A stretch of DNA of 64,000 nucleotides from Chrysaora quinquecirrha. Taxonomy: Eukaryota; Cnidaria; Scyphozoa; Semaeostomeae; Pelagiidae. This document shows positions 12,701 to 23,460 of the stretch, one piece after another. Below the pieces are notes generated by a model. It searched no databases, was not told the DNA's origin, and saw nothing but the letters and a program-made list of their open reading frames with translations. The translations under genes and the position numbers were made by a program. Each line of letters opens with the position of its first letter. The first letter of the stretch is position 1. Where the stretch lies: NCBI GenBank assembly GCA_014526335.1, contig JACTAT010000015.1, positions 2,369,310 to 2,433,309 of the forward strand, read 5' to 3'.

Positions 12701-15700
12701 GTGTTTTGCTACTCAAACTTTCTTTTGTTTAGCAATGTTTCCTACATGTTTCCTAGTTTTGCTGTGCCTGTAGGGTAACAGCTTAGGCGATGTAAGCCTT
12801 TCCGATAATAGACGTTTCCAAAAGAAAAGACCCTGATGCAGGGGATATACTGAAAGAACTGAAATTCGGAACTTGCTACAGTCTCCTGTGTTCGTAGTCG
12901 GCAAAATTTTCAAACAATATGAATAGTCAACTGAGCCAACACTTATTTGAGAAATTATGTTTAGCTGTTTACTGGTAATGTTTGGTGTGCGTATTATCTC
13001 TCTGGTGCTGGCCTGGATTTCCTAACAGGTCTAACAGAATTGCAGGCAGATGTGCTATGTTAGATTACGGAGTCCTAGGAGTTTGAAGCATGTTATTTAT
13101 CAAGCACTACTACCGTAGTCATCTTTGAAAAGGTCAGTGCTAAGCTAAAGAAGTCCAAATTATTGGTCATAATCTAATCTTCAACTCTTTTTTGTTTTCT
13201 TTATTTCTTTTCTTTTTTATACATAATACCCAATCAGTTTTGCGCGAACAGTTGTTGTTGTTGTCATTGAAGGCAGCTCAACTCAAACAAGCATGAGCAT
13301 GTATGATGCGTATGGGGGACAGGGAGCGAATCTGCGATTTTCGTAGTGAGTCTTTGGCCCGTGGCTAAACAATCAAACACAACCTCGTCCCCAGGGTGAA
13401 TAGGCCTCTACGTGAAACTCCGCTGTCCATATTCGACCCTGGTATCGGCCTTGTGTATTCGCAATTTGATTGGCTGTTCAAACAATATAAATTTTAAGTG
13501 ACGTCATAGTTTCTTCAAAATTTCACAACGAAATAGGCCGAAAACTATGTGAAGAACATGTATAAAAATCAAAAAATGATGCTACACGAGATATTGTATC
13601 TTGCCTTACAGTTATCAATGAATTTCTTTGCATTTCCTTTCTAAGAACATCTGCTTTCGGAATCTACATCTTGTTTTTATGCCTAGGCAAAAATTGCCAG
13701 TATTTTGGCAGATTTTGTGGCCGGTACCAGGGCCAAAATCGATTTGACGGTTGAGATTCGAGGAAATTCAATTTGCGGCCAGGAGACGAGGTTGAATCAA
13801 ACATTGTTTGTCAAACATTTGAAATTTGCTGGTCAAGCAAAATGTTTTACCGGTCGGCCGATGCTTGTCAAACATTTTTCGCTCGCATGAAGCATAAAAT
13901 GTTTTTGAACTTTTTAAAAAACATCGTGCAAAAGATTCTGCTTGTATGTAATGCTTGTCAAGCATTGTTTTATGACGTGGCCAAACTTTCAAACATTGCT
14001 TGATGGGCAAATTCAAACTGACAAACAATGTTTCAAGGTACCAGGGCTCAAGTAGATTTATTAAATGAGTCCTAGGTCTCGCCCCACCTTGGTGAAATTC
14101 CGTGAAAAGCTGTGAAAAGCTTATGATGCCGTCCGATTGAACAGAAAAAGAATTCAGAGGCCCAAATTCTCTGAGAGAGCAGCAAACTGAGGGACAGGCA
14201 CACTTGTGATGAGCCTAGGGGCCAAATCAATTGAAGGCTATGAATCTCAAGGCCTCGGCTTGGTGTTGGTGTACACCAGTGATATACAATGTACAAGTTA
14301 GTCGATTTGCTTTGGGTCTTGTCTTTGATTGCTTCAAATAAGTAAAATATTTGTTGATTACTTACCAGTAAAGAGAATCGTAAAAACAGGATAAACACAG
14401 CCTTTCATTCTCTCAACGAATCCTCCACTTGCGATAACGATAAAAAGAGTTGCCATTGCACAGTGCCAATGCCACGTGGTTATTTTTCTTGAAGTTGCAT
14501 CCATTAAGAAGAACCCCGAATGTGACAGAAACGTATTTGATGATTTACCAAAAGCAAAGGCATATCCTGTGGCCCAGTAGCATATTGCACCCAAACCTAC
14601 AAAAATAACTTGTTAATGCAGGAAGATAATTTGCTATAAAATAAAAAAGACAATGTTGTCAGGTGCCTAATTGCTGGGAATGGGAATAAAGGCCTGGCTA
14701 AACTAAGAGACATGTCGTGCGCGACATTGATGTCTTTAGCCACCTCGGAAGGTCTCGGAAACTTTGTAGCGCGCGACAAAATTTGTACCAAGAGACACGC
14801 AAATGTTTCTGGGGGACAGCAGGCTCCACGACATGCAAATGATTTGGGGAACATGTTGCTCGCTTGTCACTCGCATGTTTAGCCACCCTGGGAGACACAC
14901 TGAAAACAGTGTCGCGCGCGACATGTCTCCTACTTTAGCCATAGCTTAAGTATGGTCCGGAAGTTCATACAAGATATTTAGCAATTCGGGTTCTTATAAG
15001 AGGGGGATCAAAAAATTGTCAAAGTCACAAGCTGGAGAGACGGAAATTAGCCAGAGGGACATTTTGAATTTTTTTTTCAAGAATTCGGACATACGGTTAC
15101 TTCGCTTGCGCTCTTATTATCATCAGTATTTGGCAAAAAGTCCTGATTAGCCGTCACTGACGCTGTCCTTGTCTTGACTTCAGTCCCCTTCTCCCTTTGT
15201 CTTCCCTCCCGTGCCCCTGATAACATGTTGGCCATAAAGGTGCATGGCGATGGTTAAGAGTAGTCATAGGTATAAGAGTAAAAATTATAGGCAGCAGTTA
15301 ATTGCGCTTTTAGATGAATGAATGGTGAATGAGTATACTCACAAACAGAGAAAACATTGTTGATGATAATTGAACTAGTATTCTTTGGTTGACAAAGTCC
15401 CAGATGCAATAACGTGAAGCCAATTTGACCAGCTTGAGGGGAAAAAATTTATTTTTTGTAATAAACTTCATTTCATATAGCAATATACTTTGGCCCCGAT
15501 TAAGGGGGTCTTAATAATCGGGGTGGTCGGTAATTTGGTGAAATGCAATAAACAGGGGGTGACTGGAATAAACGGGGGACTCTTTTTCATTTTGATTACA
15601 ATGACGTTAATTTATCAAAATTTGCCTTAAGGGGGCTAGGAGGGAAGGAAGTTAGGAGGGCAGAGCTTTATCGCAATTAAGAATAAACCAAGGACGAATC

Positions 15701-16209
15701 AATGTGCCTTACAGGACTTATGGGCAACGAAGACATCAGTATGCGTGAGCTTGCGTGCGGTGTGCGCATGAAATGAAGGCATGAGGATACGCCGGACACG
15801 AGGGCACATTAGTGACTTAGCTGACTTTTTGGAAAGAAGTTAAAATAGCCTAGTGCAAGCAGTTGCTTAGGCCTTCTACTACACCTGATACTGTTCTGAG
15901 GCTCCTATTGTCCCATAAAGGAGAATGGGAGAGGGGGCTAACTTTATCCAAGGTACACCTTTTTCAGGTTCTTGAATTATGAGACAGCATGGTATTGTTA
16001 TGCAAAAATAAACAAAAAACCAGCTAGTACACTTAGCAAAAGCATTGCGATTTCGATCAAGCACGAAAATTAATATGAGGTAACGAGCAAGTAGTTCAAA
16101 TTAAATTTTTAGCCTACTCGATATACTTACCAAGCAGAGACGTTGTTAAGGCCAGTGGATCTTGAGTACTACTAAAGTTAAACGCAGGTATTGTTGTGTT
16201 TGCAGTCAT
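4166..16209 (-). CDS. Ammonium transporter, Amt family (nine exons)
   Basis: Exons: 16209-16131, 15432-15343, 14596-14366, 11447-11347, 10033 to about 9920 (or 9903), 9082-8882, 7561-7423, 6297-6085, 4416-4166. All have GT-AG borders and matching phases except the exon 5/6 join. With exon 5 ending at 9920 the product is 472 residues, normal for Amt channels. Family marks in order: GQIGFTLLHLG (first helices), GCVYPVFTILFTG then SSHWSWHIDGW, DNGGVSCIH (D168, pore His176), LGGALAMICLIARN, IHLGGGIWGLMAG (pore His320), LLPFHLANALRY, and a cytoplasmic tail starting KGIDTVIYGEPAYPS. It should be an 11-helix membrane protein moving ammonium across the plasma membrane. The tail of about 70 residues is Lys/Ser rich (SGSKKKKQK). 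Introns hold many mobile elements and a 650-bp microsatellite. Rh proteins are less likely, given the sequence around the histidines and the tail. The positions usually holding gate aromatics look replaced (see findings). Confidence 0.88.
5280..6040. mobile_element. MITE, group B, with internal 71-bp tandem repeat
   Basis: The ends are inverted copies of GACCCCGTTTACACGATATC. The 3-base TGA occurs on both sides (5277-5279 and 6041-6043) and may be a target duplication. The interior is crowded with CCGGTGTGG and ACCGATATCGTGTAAAC words in both directions. Near the right end a 71-bp unit starts at 5866 and 5937, and the right terminus starts a third unit at 6008. It ends 45 bases beyond the transporter exon 8 donor, inside intron 8. 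Confidence 0.8.
6312..6455. mobile_element. Internally deleted MITE of the CACGC group
   Basis: Contains AATTAAGGAACTA, AGAGGTCCAAAAATAAGGA and AAGGCCTTCAG, and ends in AAAAAGCGTGTA, all found in order in the full copy at 25204-25602. It lacks the left half. Lies in transporter intron 7. Confidence 0.6.
6960..7212. mobile_element. Inverted-repeat element with GGATCYGATC words
   Basis: The left arm contains GGTTTATACGAGCAAA and GGTACGGATAGGCCT. The right arm contains the complement AGGCCTATCCGTACC and ends TCTCGTGTAAACG. The word GGATCTGATC and near variants recur on both arms. No coding sequence. Single copy seen, in transporter intron 7. Confidence 0.6.
7763..8029. mobile_element. MITE, group D (CGCGCG palindrome ends), copy 1
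   Basis: Inverted ends contain GGAGACATGTCGCGCGCGAC and its complement, next to GGCTAAA-type sequence. Internal words GGGAGACA, GTAGCGCGCGACAAAA and TTTAGCCACC recur. A clear second copy lies at 14692-14946. Both are in transporter introns. GC-rich compared with its surroundings. Confidence 0.75.
8120..8715 (-). pseudogene. Decayed LINE: three reverse-transcriptase motif fragments in a row
   Basis: On the minus strand three separate stretches encode versions of the reverse-transcriptase palm motif: KRVLQGSAISPLLFD (about 8650-8690), TKVPQESVIGLLLFHISYVN (about 8455-8520) and KRVPQGSALSPLMIDIT (about 8155-8205). This motif is standard in LINE-type retrotransposons. None has a long intact ORF; stops interrupt the surroundings, and a SINE sits between the second and third. 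The repeated flank GAGCAAC at 8120 and 8610 suggests that parts were copied locally rather than inserted three times. Lies in transporter intron 6. Confidence 0.6.
8258..8412 (+). mobile_element. tRNA-derived SINE, family B, copy 1
   Basis: Head GCGTCTAGGTAATCCAGCTG, box B GGGTTCGAACCC, then a body with GTCACAGCCAGGGTCGAGG, TCTCGATTAG, a GCGACTG block and an end CACCATTTCACCTTC. Other copies are at 41252, 59752, 59972 and 60565. The 5' part follows a tRNA gene, with an internal polymerase III promoter. Confidence 0.75.
9153..9803 (+). repeat. GAT/GAA trinucleotide-hexanucleotide microsatellite
   Basis: About 650 bp of GATGAA and GATGAT units with pure GAT runs at roughly 9556-9634 and 9719-9762. 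It fills most of transporter intron 5, between exons 5 and 6. Open frames through it code only for runs of a few residues (Asp/Glu, Met/Lys, His, Ile) and are not considered genes. Confidence 0.9.
10440..11240. other. Intron 4 segment without recognised feature
   Basis: Relatively GC-rich sequence between transporter exons 4 and 5. A 98-codon open frame runs on the minus strand from 10793 to 10497 but matches nothing recognised and has no clear splice sites. It could be the remains of an old mobile element. Confidence 0.3.
11664..12152. mobile_element. MITE, group I (G-run/C-run ends), copy 1
   Basis: Begins GGGGGGGTGTTTTCCACCCC and ends with a GGCGGAAAACACCCCC block, so the ends are complementary. 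Inner marks are CTAGAGCAATGAAATTTG, CATATAAGGCAATGTCACGTGA, a TAGCTATGCATATA repeat and GTTTGAAAGCTTACATC. The same marks in reverse order and orientation are at 63745-63985. Confidence 0.7.
13360..14045. mobile_element. Foldback MITE, group A, copy 5, split by a later insertion
   Basis: The left end GGCTAAACAATCAAACA is followed by a 415-bp foreign element and then by a second AATCAAACA leading into TTGTTTGTCAAACATTTG. The remainder runs to TTGACAAACAATGTTTC-like sequence near 14035. It sits in transporter intron 3. Confidence 0.75.
13380..13794 (+). mobile_element. MITE, group C, copy 1, with perfect 9-bp target duplication
   Basis: Ends CAACCTCGTCCCC and its complement (near the right end as AGGAGACGAGGTTG). 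The flanking 9-mer AATCAAACA is present at 13371-13379 and again at 13795-13803, an exact target-site duplication. No ORF. The interior carries TGGCCGGTACCAGGGCC and TTCACGTAG-like sequence shared with the copies at 20344 and 62418. The duplication length fits Mutator-like or Merlin-like superfamilies better than the 8 bp of hAT, but that is inference. Confidence 0.85.
14692..14946. mobile_element. MITE, group D, copy 2
   Basis: Matches 7763-8029 over almost all of its length: TAGCGCGCGACAAAATTT, GCAAATGATTTGGGG and the terminal CGCGCG palindromes. Lies in transporter intron 2. Confidence 0.75.
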
Positions 16210-17752
16210 TCTCAACAATGCACAGAGTACATAAAAATATCAAGTAAAATATAACACAGCTATGAGAAAGTTAGAAATGAAAGAAGGAGCGAAACATCTA
16301 TTTTGTGGTATCCAACAACACAAAGTATTGAGGTTTTTTATTTTCGAAATCCTTTGAAAATTTCTTTGTTTCGCAAAATAATTGGGGAATTGATTTGAAT
16401 ATAGCGAGTAACAATTAAAAACTGTGATTTTGTTTGGATTCAGGGGGAGAATATCTTGAAATTTGCTATATCATGAATTCTAGGTGGTAAAAATGCGAAA
16501 AATATGATCGGTTAGGATAATTTTAGTCTTTTTACGATATTTAAACTAATCTGATTTTTTAAACGAATCAAAAACCGTAATAAAATCCCCTTGAAGCCCC
16601 GAAAATTTCGAGGGGCAATTCACTCTTTCAAAATCTTGTACACCTTTGCTCAAAAACCTATTGTTTTTATAGAACTCCCTTGGAAATCCTTTTGTTTTAG
16701 TTAAAATCTCGTACGCCTTTTATAGTGAAATGCCCCTCAGAAAATTTCTGCTTTGCTTTATGTTTTTTCCGCCTTCCTTTCATTCCATAAGTCGCTTTGT
16801 TTGCGTAGCTATTTCGTGTTTACTGAAGATTGTACTTTATTGTTGCTGCTCCATCCATTTCCATCTTGTTTTCAGTAGACTCTTCATGGAGGTATGGGGA
16901 TGAATCTTTCTCCACTGTGATTGGTCAATTAAGTTTCTCTTGGGAAGAGCGCGCAAAAGTCGAAATGGGAAGCTGGGAAGAGTGACTGAAGAACTTAGTT
17001 ACTTTTTGACCTATGGCCTAAAACAAAATGTACTTTCGAAAGGGAGTTGGAAAACACTATGCACAGAGCAGGCTTGGATGCATTAAAAGATCATTATCTG
17101 AAGATTCATATGAATATTACGAGGTCTGTAATTTATTTCTATTTATTTATGGTCTTGTAGTTCATGGACTCCCCATGGACTCCAAACTTCCAGAGCGAGC
17201 GAGGCTAACTTAGGCCCTTTCTTCTTGGTCCTGTTGGTTTTTTTGATATCCTTCTATGAGATTTCTGGGATTGCATTTCATTTCATTTTCTTGAAAAGTT
17301 CATGCCGAACCTAGGCCTAGTCAAACTCAAACGAGCTCTAAATATTATAAAGTGTCGTAAGTACATGCAGTTTTTTTCGGTCTGTTGCCTCAACTTGCCT
17401 GCTCTGTTTTGCATGCTGGTGGCCTAATTAAGAACAATATATACTTACCCGTTTAGACATTGCAGAAAGCCAAAGAAGGCGAAATTTTAGGCAATGTTTT
17501 GGATAAAATTAGATTAAATTTTCATCTGTTAAAGATTAGCATTGCTTTTCTTGCTAAAGGAAAAATTGTTTGATGGGTGGGGCAAGGAGGCAAGCGAAGT
17601 CAAGACAGAAACAAGGCTAATGTTCTTTCTTCTGTACTTGACAGGCAACGTTATTCTAATCTATATGTCTGAAATTAAGTATCTGTATCTAGTATCTACT
17701 CATTTGGCGAAGAAGGGCTGTGATTTGAAGACGAAAACGCTTTTTTAAAATA
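16210..17752. other. Upstream flank of the ammonium transporter, no gene seen
   Basis: About 1.5 kb of AT-rich sequence 5' of transporter exon 1. It should hold the promoter, but no TATA element or other site stands out at a convincing position. No repeat family recognised. Confidence 0.4.
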
Positions 17753-18116
17753 CACTTTTTTAATAAGCAACTGGTGCTGAACTGACCTTAACATTAAGCA
17801 ACTTGAGAGCTCAATTGAATTACTGTAAGCAACTAAGAAGTCAAACAACCAAGCTTGTACGCTTTCTTGTTGTTTGGAAATTGTTTGTTCTTTTTTTTGC
17901 ATGTTGAAGTTCGTTAGTTAACATTTTTCCACTTACTGCCTCCCAAAAGCCGTGTTGTAGGCCTAAAAGTTGACGATTTTGAGCTGAGAAGTCAGGGGTG
18001 GTTGTTAGGTACAAAATGTTAAGCAACATTTATGCAACTTTGAGGGCTGAAATGTCTGAAATTTTAAGCAACTTTGAGGGCTGGACAAAAGTCCAGTTGC
18101 TTATTTAAAAAAAGTG
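17753..18116. mobile_element. TA-flanked MITE, AAGCAAC subgroup, copy 1
   Basis: Ends CACTTTTTTAATAAGCAAC and the near complement, flanked on both sides by TA, as expected for Tc1/mariner-type insertion. The interior repeats AAGCAAC or GTTGCTTA next to TTGAGGGCTG-type sequence. Parts of the same subgroup are at 24575-24851 and 53130-53328. Confidence 0.75.
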
Positions 18117-19255
18117 TACTTTAGCTTTAGAGCATCGCGAAAATTTCAGAAGAAATGATAAGACAGAAAGAGCGTTGCAGTCAGCTACTAACTTAGTTAC
18201 TATCAAAACTACAACTACTGACCTAAAATCTAAGAACAATTTATACAGACAACTAAACCGTGAGTTTTAATTCAGGTATTTTTTCACTTGTACATACTGC
18301 ACAAAGAACCATGAAATATAACATAAGATTAATTATTTTACTGTATATAACAACATGTTTTAAAAACAAAAGTGAACCAACTAACTAAATAACTTAGACC
18401 GATAAAGCCCGGTTGTGCTATCCTTCAGATTAACGTCTTATGTTAACTTGATAACCAAGTGAAAAGACAAGAGACTAGGAAAGCGTTCTGTACTGTAATG
18501 CTTCGAGCAGACATCAGTTGCCTTAATATTTGAGGCTCAGTGCAGCATCAATTTAAAGCAAGCTAGTATTGGAGGAGGTTTCGCAACAGAAAGAGGGGCT
18601 ACATCCATTACTACCGAAAGGAAGGGCTGCTAAATCCATTACCGTTATTTACTTCTTCTTTACGAAATATCCAAAAAACAATAATCAATTTTCTAAATAT
18701 GCATGAATGGTATAGTGTTGTTAAACGCCGTGTTGCTTTGATCAAGGGCCGGGAGCTTTTGTAATACTTTTAATTTGTTAGGGGGGCATGTATTTGAGAG
18801 GGTGTTCAAAAAGGGGGTGTATATTTTCAATATCTTTTTGTATTAGGGCGATTTCCCCCTCTTGCCCTCATAGAAATTGCGAAAATCTTTGATTTTCCTA
18901 ATGTGTTGCTTCTGCCCCCGCTGCCTTGTGCCCCGAGGCCTTCCTTCCGGCGCCTCTGATCCAAGGGAAGCGTTAGCTTGTGTACAGGCGTCTATTCGAA
19001 GCATCACGGAACGCTGAATTAACTTAAACATCGCTGAGTATTACATCGTTTAAGTCTCGATACAATGCAAATTTAAACAAGTGCTTAAAATAGTCACATA
19101 TACATAACCTTCTAAACTTGGTTTCCTTAGCTTATACTTTACGAACTAACATACCAAATCGTCCAAAAAACAACCTTCATCCCGCCTAACCCATCACCCG
19201 CGTCGTTTACTTTGATGCATTGGCTTAACTATCGCCAAAGCAGTACTACCCGTAT
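18117..19255. other. Intergenic sequence, nothing recognised
   Basis: AT-rich with one GC-richer patch near 18900-18970. No coding, RNA or repeat feature could be supported. Confidence 0.4.
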
Positions 19256-19257
19256 AT

Positions 19258-19355
19258 ATTGTGACGTCAGTTTATCAATTCTATTGTTTGACTAGACAAT
19301 CAAATTGGAATTGACCAAGCCAATACTAGGGTCGAATATTGAGGGCGAGAATTAA
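19258..19355 (-). mobile_element. Fragment of MITE group C
   Basis: Carries GTGACGTCAGTTTATCAA, TTCTATTGTTTGA, CAATCAAATTG and TACTAGGGTCGAATATTGA in the same order as the left-end block of group C read in reverse. The rest of the element is missing. Confidence 0.5.
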
Positions 19356-19909
19356 CGTATAGTGTTCTGTTAACCCAGGTAACGGGATAAAGCAGCCGAA
19401 GAGCAGACACATTGCTGTGTTGGTCAATCACAACCCTAAAAATATCAAATGAACAACTAGCCTATGCCGCAGTACGCAGTACAAACGCCCGCATCTATGA
19501 TAGTAGTTGACATCAATGGCTCCCCACCTATGATAGCCTGGTGACTATAGATGTGATGAATTTTTAGACTGGGACACAGTCTAACGAACAACCCCACCTA
19601 CGACACTAACCCGTCATTACGTAGAAATGCTAAGAAAATCGTATCCTCTGGAAATACTAAAGTCAATGTTTTAAACAACAAGGATTAACGAATAATTATA
19701 CAGTTAAAAGCTTTTTAAGCAAGTTTAATTTATCCTAATTTTAAATCTACGAAACTCATATTAATAAAGTTAGCATTATAGAAACAATGTAACGATTTTT
19801 CTCTTAAATACCCCTTTCACCCTCAACGCTATAAGCTTAAAAATGCAAATCATATCACAATACGTCCTGCCAAAAGTTTCCCAATCATATAGTCCAAAAT
19901 TTCGCTTAC

Positions 19910-19969
19910 TGAAAAAGTCCATAATAATGCAGCCGCTTTCTTCTCTTCCTCCACAAAGACTTCCTCGAG
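19910..19969 (-). CDS. Possible orphan 20-codon exon
   Basis: Minus-strand acceptor CTTTTTTTAG, then an open 60 bases reading LEEVFVEEEKKAAALLWTFS, then donor GTAAGC. It is phase 0 at both ends. It lies between Zic and the transporter and no partner exon was found, so it could be part of an unrecognised gene or a coincidence. Not assigned to any family. Confidence 0.2.
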
Positions 19970-20343
19970 CTAAAAAAAGAAAGAAAAGAAAAATACTTAA
20001 GTTTAATTGATAGAGTACTGTAAATCGATGGAAGTCTTTGCAAAGGAGAGAAGACACGAGAGGTAGAAATTTTAAGTGAAAATTCACTGTACCGTGTTTT
20101 TAACGCTCATTTTTCTCAGGATCTCGGTTGAGCTGCAGCTTTGATTTATGGACTTTGCCTGTGGATAATTAAACCGTTTAGATACGATACGCATTTTAAT
20201 TCGTTGATATAAACGTTTAATAATGCATTTACGAAGCTGTAATGAAGATCGATACAGCTATAATGCTTGCCAAACTGCCTGGAACTGCTGAAACGATTTT
20301 TCACTCGACGTGACCTTCACAAAGATTTATTAAAACGAAATTT

Positions 20344-20758
20344 CAACCTCGTCCCAAGGGTGAATAGGCCTCTACGTGAAACTCCGCTGTCCATATTCGA
20401 CTCTGGTATCAGCTTTGTCTATTCGCAATTTGATTGGCTGTTCAAACAATAGAAATTTAAAGTGACATCACAGTTTCTTCAAAATTTCACACCAAAATAG
20501 TCCGAAAACTATGTAAAAAACATCTATATAAACCAAGAGATGATGCTACATGAGATATTGTATCTTGCCTTACAGTTATCAATGAAATTCCTTGCATTTC
20601 CTTTCTAAGAACATCTGCTTTCGGAATCTACATCTTGTTTTTATGCCTAGGCCAAAATTGCCAGTATTTTGGCAGATTTTGTGGCCGGTACCAGGGCCCA
20701 AATCGATTTGACGGTTGAGATTCGAGGAAATTCGATTTGGGGCCTGGGGACGAGGTTG
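20344..20758 (+). mobile_element. MITE, group C, copy 2
   Basis: Same length and near-identical sequence to the copy at 13380. It starts CAACCTCGTCCC and ends GGGGACGAGGTTG. Flanks ACGAAATTT (20335-20343) and ACGAAATCT (20759-20767) are a 9-bp duplication with one mismatch. Confidence 0.85.
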
Positions 20759-21030
20759 ACGAAATCTTACATGTTCCTTACAAAGGTACCATTTTTGATT
20801 CCATGGAGGAAAAATTATGAAAAATCTGGACAAAATGTTTCAATGTAGTTTGCTGCAAAATTTATGTTTGGGGCATATAAAACGATGTTCCATGTCACAT
20901 TGGCAAGCTTCATACCCATACACAAGAAGGCCTAGAACGTTTTGCTTTGCATTATTCTTATCTCTGGGTGATGGATAAACAGATGACTTTATTCATTAGC
21001 TACCTATGCACTGCAGTGAACATCATCCCC

Positions 21031-21610
21031 GGGTAATGTCTGTGCAGTACATTGTAGGGCGTGCGTACATTGGAGGATGTTCAGTACAGTGAAAGGATAT
21101 CATCAGTACGGTGGAGGGATGTCAACAGTACGGTGGAGGATGTTCAGTACAGTGGAGGGATATCATCAGTACAGTGGAGGGTTACCACAAGTACAGTGGA
21201 GGGATAACATCAGTACATTGGATGATGTTCAGTACAGTGAAAGGATATCATCAGTAGGGTGGAGGGATATTAACAGTACGGTGGAGGATGTTCAGTACAG
21301 TGGAGGGATATGATCAGTACATTGGAGGATGTTCAGTACAGTGGAGGGATATCATCAGTACAGTGGAGAGAAATCATCAGTACAGTAGAGGGTATTCAGT
21401 ACAGTAGACGGATATCATCAGTACAGTGGAGGGAAATCATCAGTACAGTGGAGGTTGTTCAGTACGCTTTGGAGACATCACGAGGATGAATTGATTATAT
21501 CTCTCCATCATACTGAGGATACCCTCCACTGTACTGATGATATCCCTACATTGTACTGAATATCCTCCACTGCACTACATACACTCAATTGTACTGCACA
21601 GACATTACCC
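21031..21610. mobile_element. Hairpin element with internal minisatellite, copy 1
   Basis: The two ends are exact inverted repeats of GGGTAATGTCTGTGCAGTAC. Between them is a minisatellite of GTACAGTGGAGG with GGATATCATCA or GATGTTCA spacers, running forward from about 21060 to 21465 and then in reverse complement from about 21505 to 21600. Transcribed or single-stranded, it would fold into a long hairpin. Lies just 3' of Zic. A truncated relative is at 24328. Confidence 0.8.
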
Positions 21611-21952
21611 TTGGTGAAAAATCTACGCCTAATAATAGCGGCTCAATTTACTGATTCTGAGCCAAAAATGGGACCAGATAGTGCTATGATTACTACACAG
21701 AACATGCTTATGGAAAAAAGTCTGAAATGTTTGAAAAATTCTAATATAAAAAACAGAACATGCTAGCATACGATTAAAAAATGATTTGAAAATTATATAT
21801 ACAACGGAAAATTCCCAAAAAAATGCTTTCTGTGATTCATTGACTTCAGAGCCACTTATCTTACTGCTGCCTGTTCTAGTTAATATACATGGATTAATAG
21901 TTCTTGAATCAAAGAGATTAATACTGCAACCGACTGCAACAAATACAGTATA

Positions 21953-22224
21953 TCAAGAACTTTCTATCTCATTAGGGTAGCCGATGAAGGAGAGTTTGGG
22001 TTCAGATTGAGCCTGGTGTGTTGGTGAAACCATAGGAGATAAGTCACCATGTAATTTCATATGTTTTCGAAGTGAACTTGGATGAGTATAACTCTTGTTA
22101 CATCCACCTATTCGACACGTGTAAGGCTTGTCTGACGTATGCACATGTGAATGCTTCTTACGATCGCTAGAATTTGCAAAACGCCGTCCGCAGCCTGCAA
22201 ATTCACAAACGAATGGCTTTTCGC
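21953..22224 (-). CDS. Zic: Zic transcription factor, exon 2 (zinc fingers 4 and 5, C-terminus)
   Basis: Acceptor TTTGTTTCAG precedes a reading frame that begins in phase 1 and joins exon 1 within the GEKPF linker after finger 3. It codes for finger 4 (Cys308, Cys313, His326, His330; [19 protein letters not shown]) and finger 5 (Cys338, Cys343, His356, His360; [19 protein letters not shown]), then a short tail of about 30 residues ending NEIESS and TGA at 21955-21953. The joined coding length of 1176 bases is exactly 392 codons. The tail is shorter than in most bilaterian Zic proteins. Finger residues match Zic family fingers 4 and 5 closely, so the assignment to Zic rather than Gli or Glis is firm. 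Confidence 0.93.
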
Positions 22225-22377
22225 CTGAAACAAAGAAGTATTTTGCTTTTAATAACTAAATCTTATCCCTTGGAAAATGGTCTCTCTTTGTAAGTGATCA
22301 TTGTCGTGTTAAAGCAGAAGGAATGCCTTCTTTTAAATTGAAATGTCCTCTGCATTAATTGAACGGCTGATGATAAT

Positions 22378-22898
<521 letters not shown>

Positions 22899-22899
22899 A

Positions 22900-23269
22900 C
22901 ACTCTTTTTTTTACAAGAATACTATAAATTTTGCCCAGCCTCAATATTCTTAAGAAATTTTTGTTTTGAGCCTGAAAATATTCTTAAAGTATTCTTATTT
23001 TTTCAAACATGATATGGTTTCAGGGGAACATAGTTAAAAGAAAAATTACGAGTAAATGGCGGAGCGAAAGAAAAATTCAACTATTATAACAATAAGAATG
23101 TTGTTTAACAATCATGAAGTTTCGTTTTAACATTGCAAAACAGGCAACTGCTGAAAAATGAGGCACAAATTGCGAGCTGAGGCTAAGCATATTCTTGCAA
23201 TATTGTTAAAAATTGGATGATTCTGATCCTCAATATTCTTATTAACTTTAGTCTTATAAAAAAAAGGTG
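22900..23269. mobile_element. TA-flanked MITE, AAGAA subgroup, copy 1 (inserted in the GAT array)
   Basis: Ends CACTCTTTTTTTTACAAGAA and the near complement, flanked by TA on both sides. Interior words ATTCTTAAG and TTCTTA recur beside GAGCCTGAAAATA and CAGCCTCAATATTC. Almost identical to 39324-39703. GAT repeat continues on both sides, so it entered the microsatellite. Confidence 0.85.
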
Positions 23270-23274
23270 TATGA

Positions 23275-23460
23275 TGAGGGTGATTAAGTATGGTGATGAT
23301 GAAATGTTGATGATGATAATAATGATGATAATGATGATGATGGTGATGATGGTGGTGATGATGATGATCATGATGATGATAGTGATGAGTATTATGATGT
23401 TAATGATGTTAATAATGGTGATCATGATGATGATGTTGATGATGATGATGATGGTGATCC
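23275..23460 (+). repeat. GAT microsatellite, right part
   Basis: Continuation of the GAT array beyond the MITE: TGATGATGATAATAATG and similar to about 23460. Confidence 0.85.
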
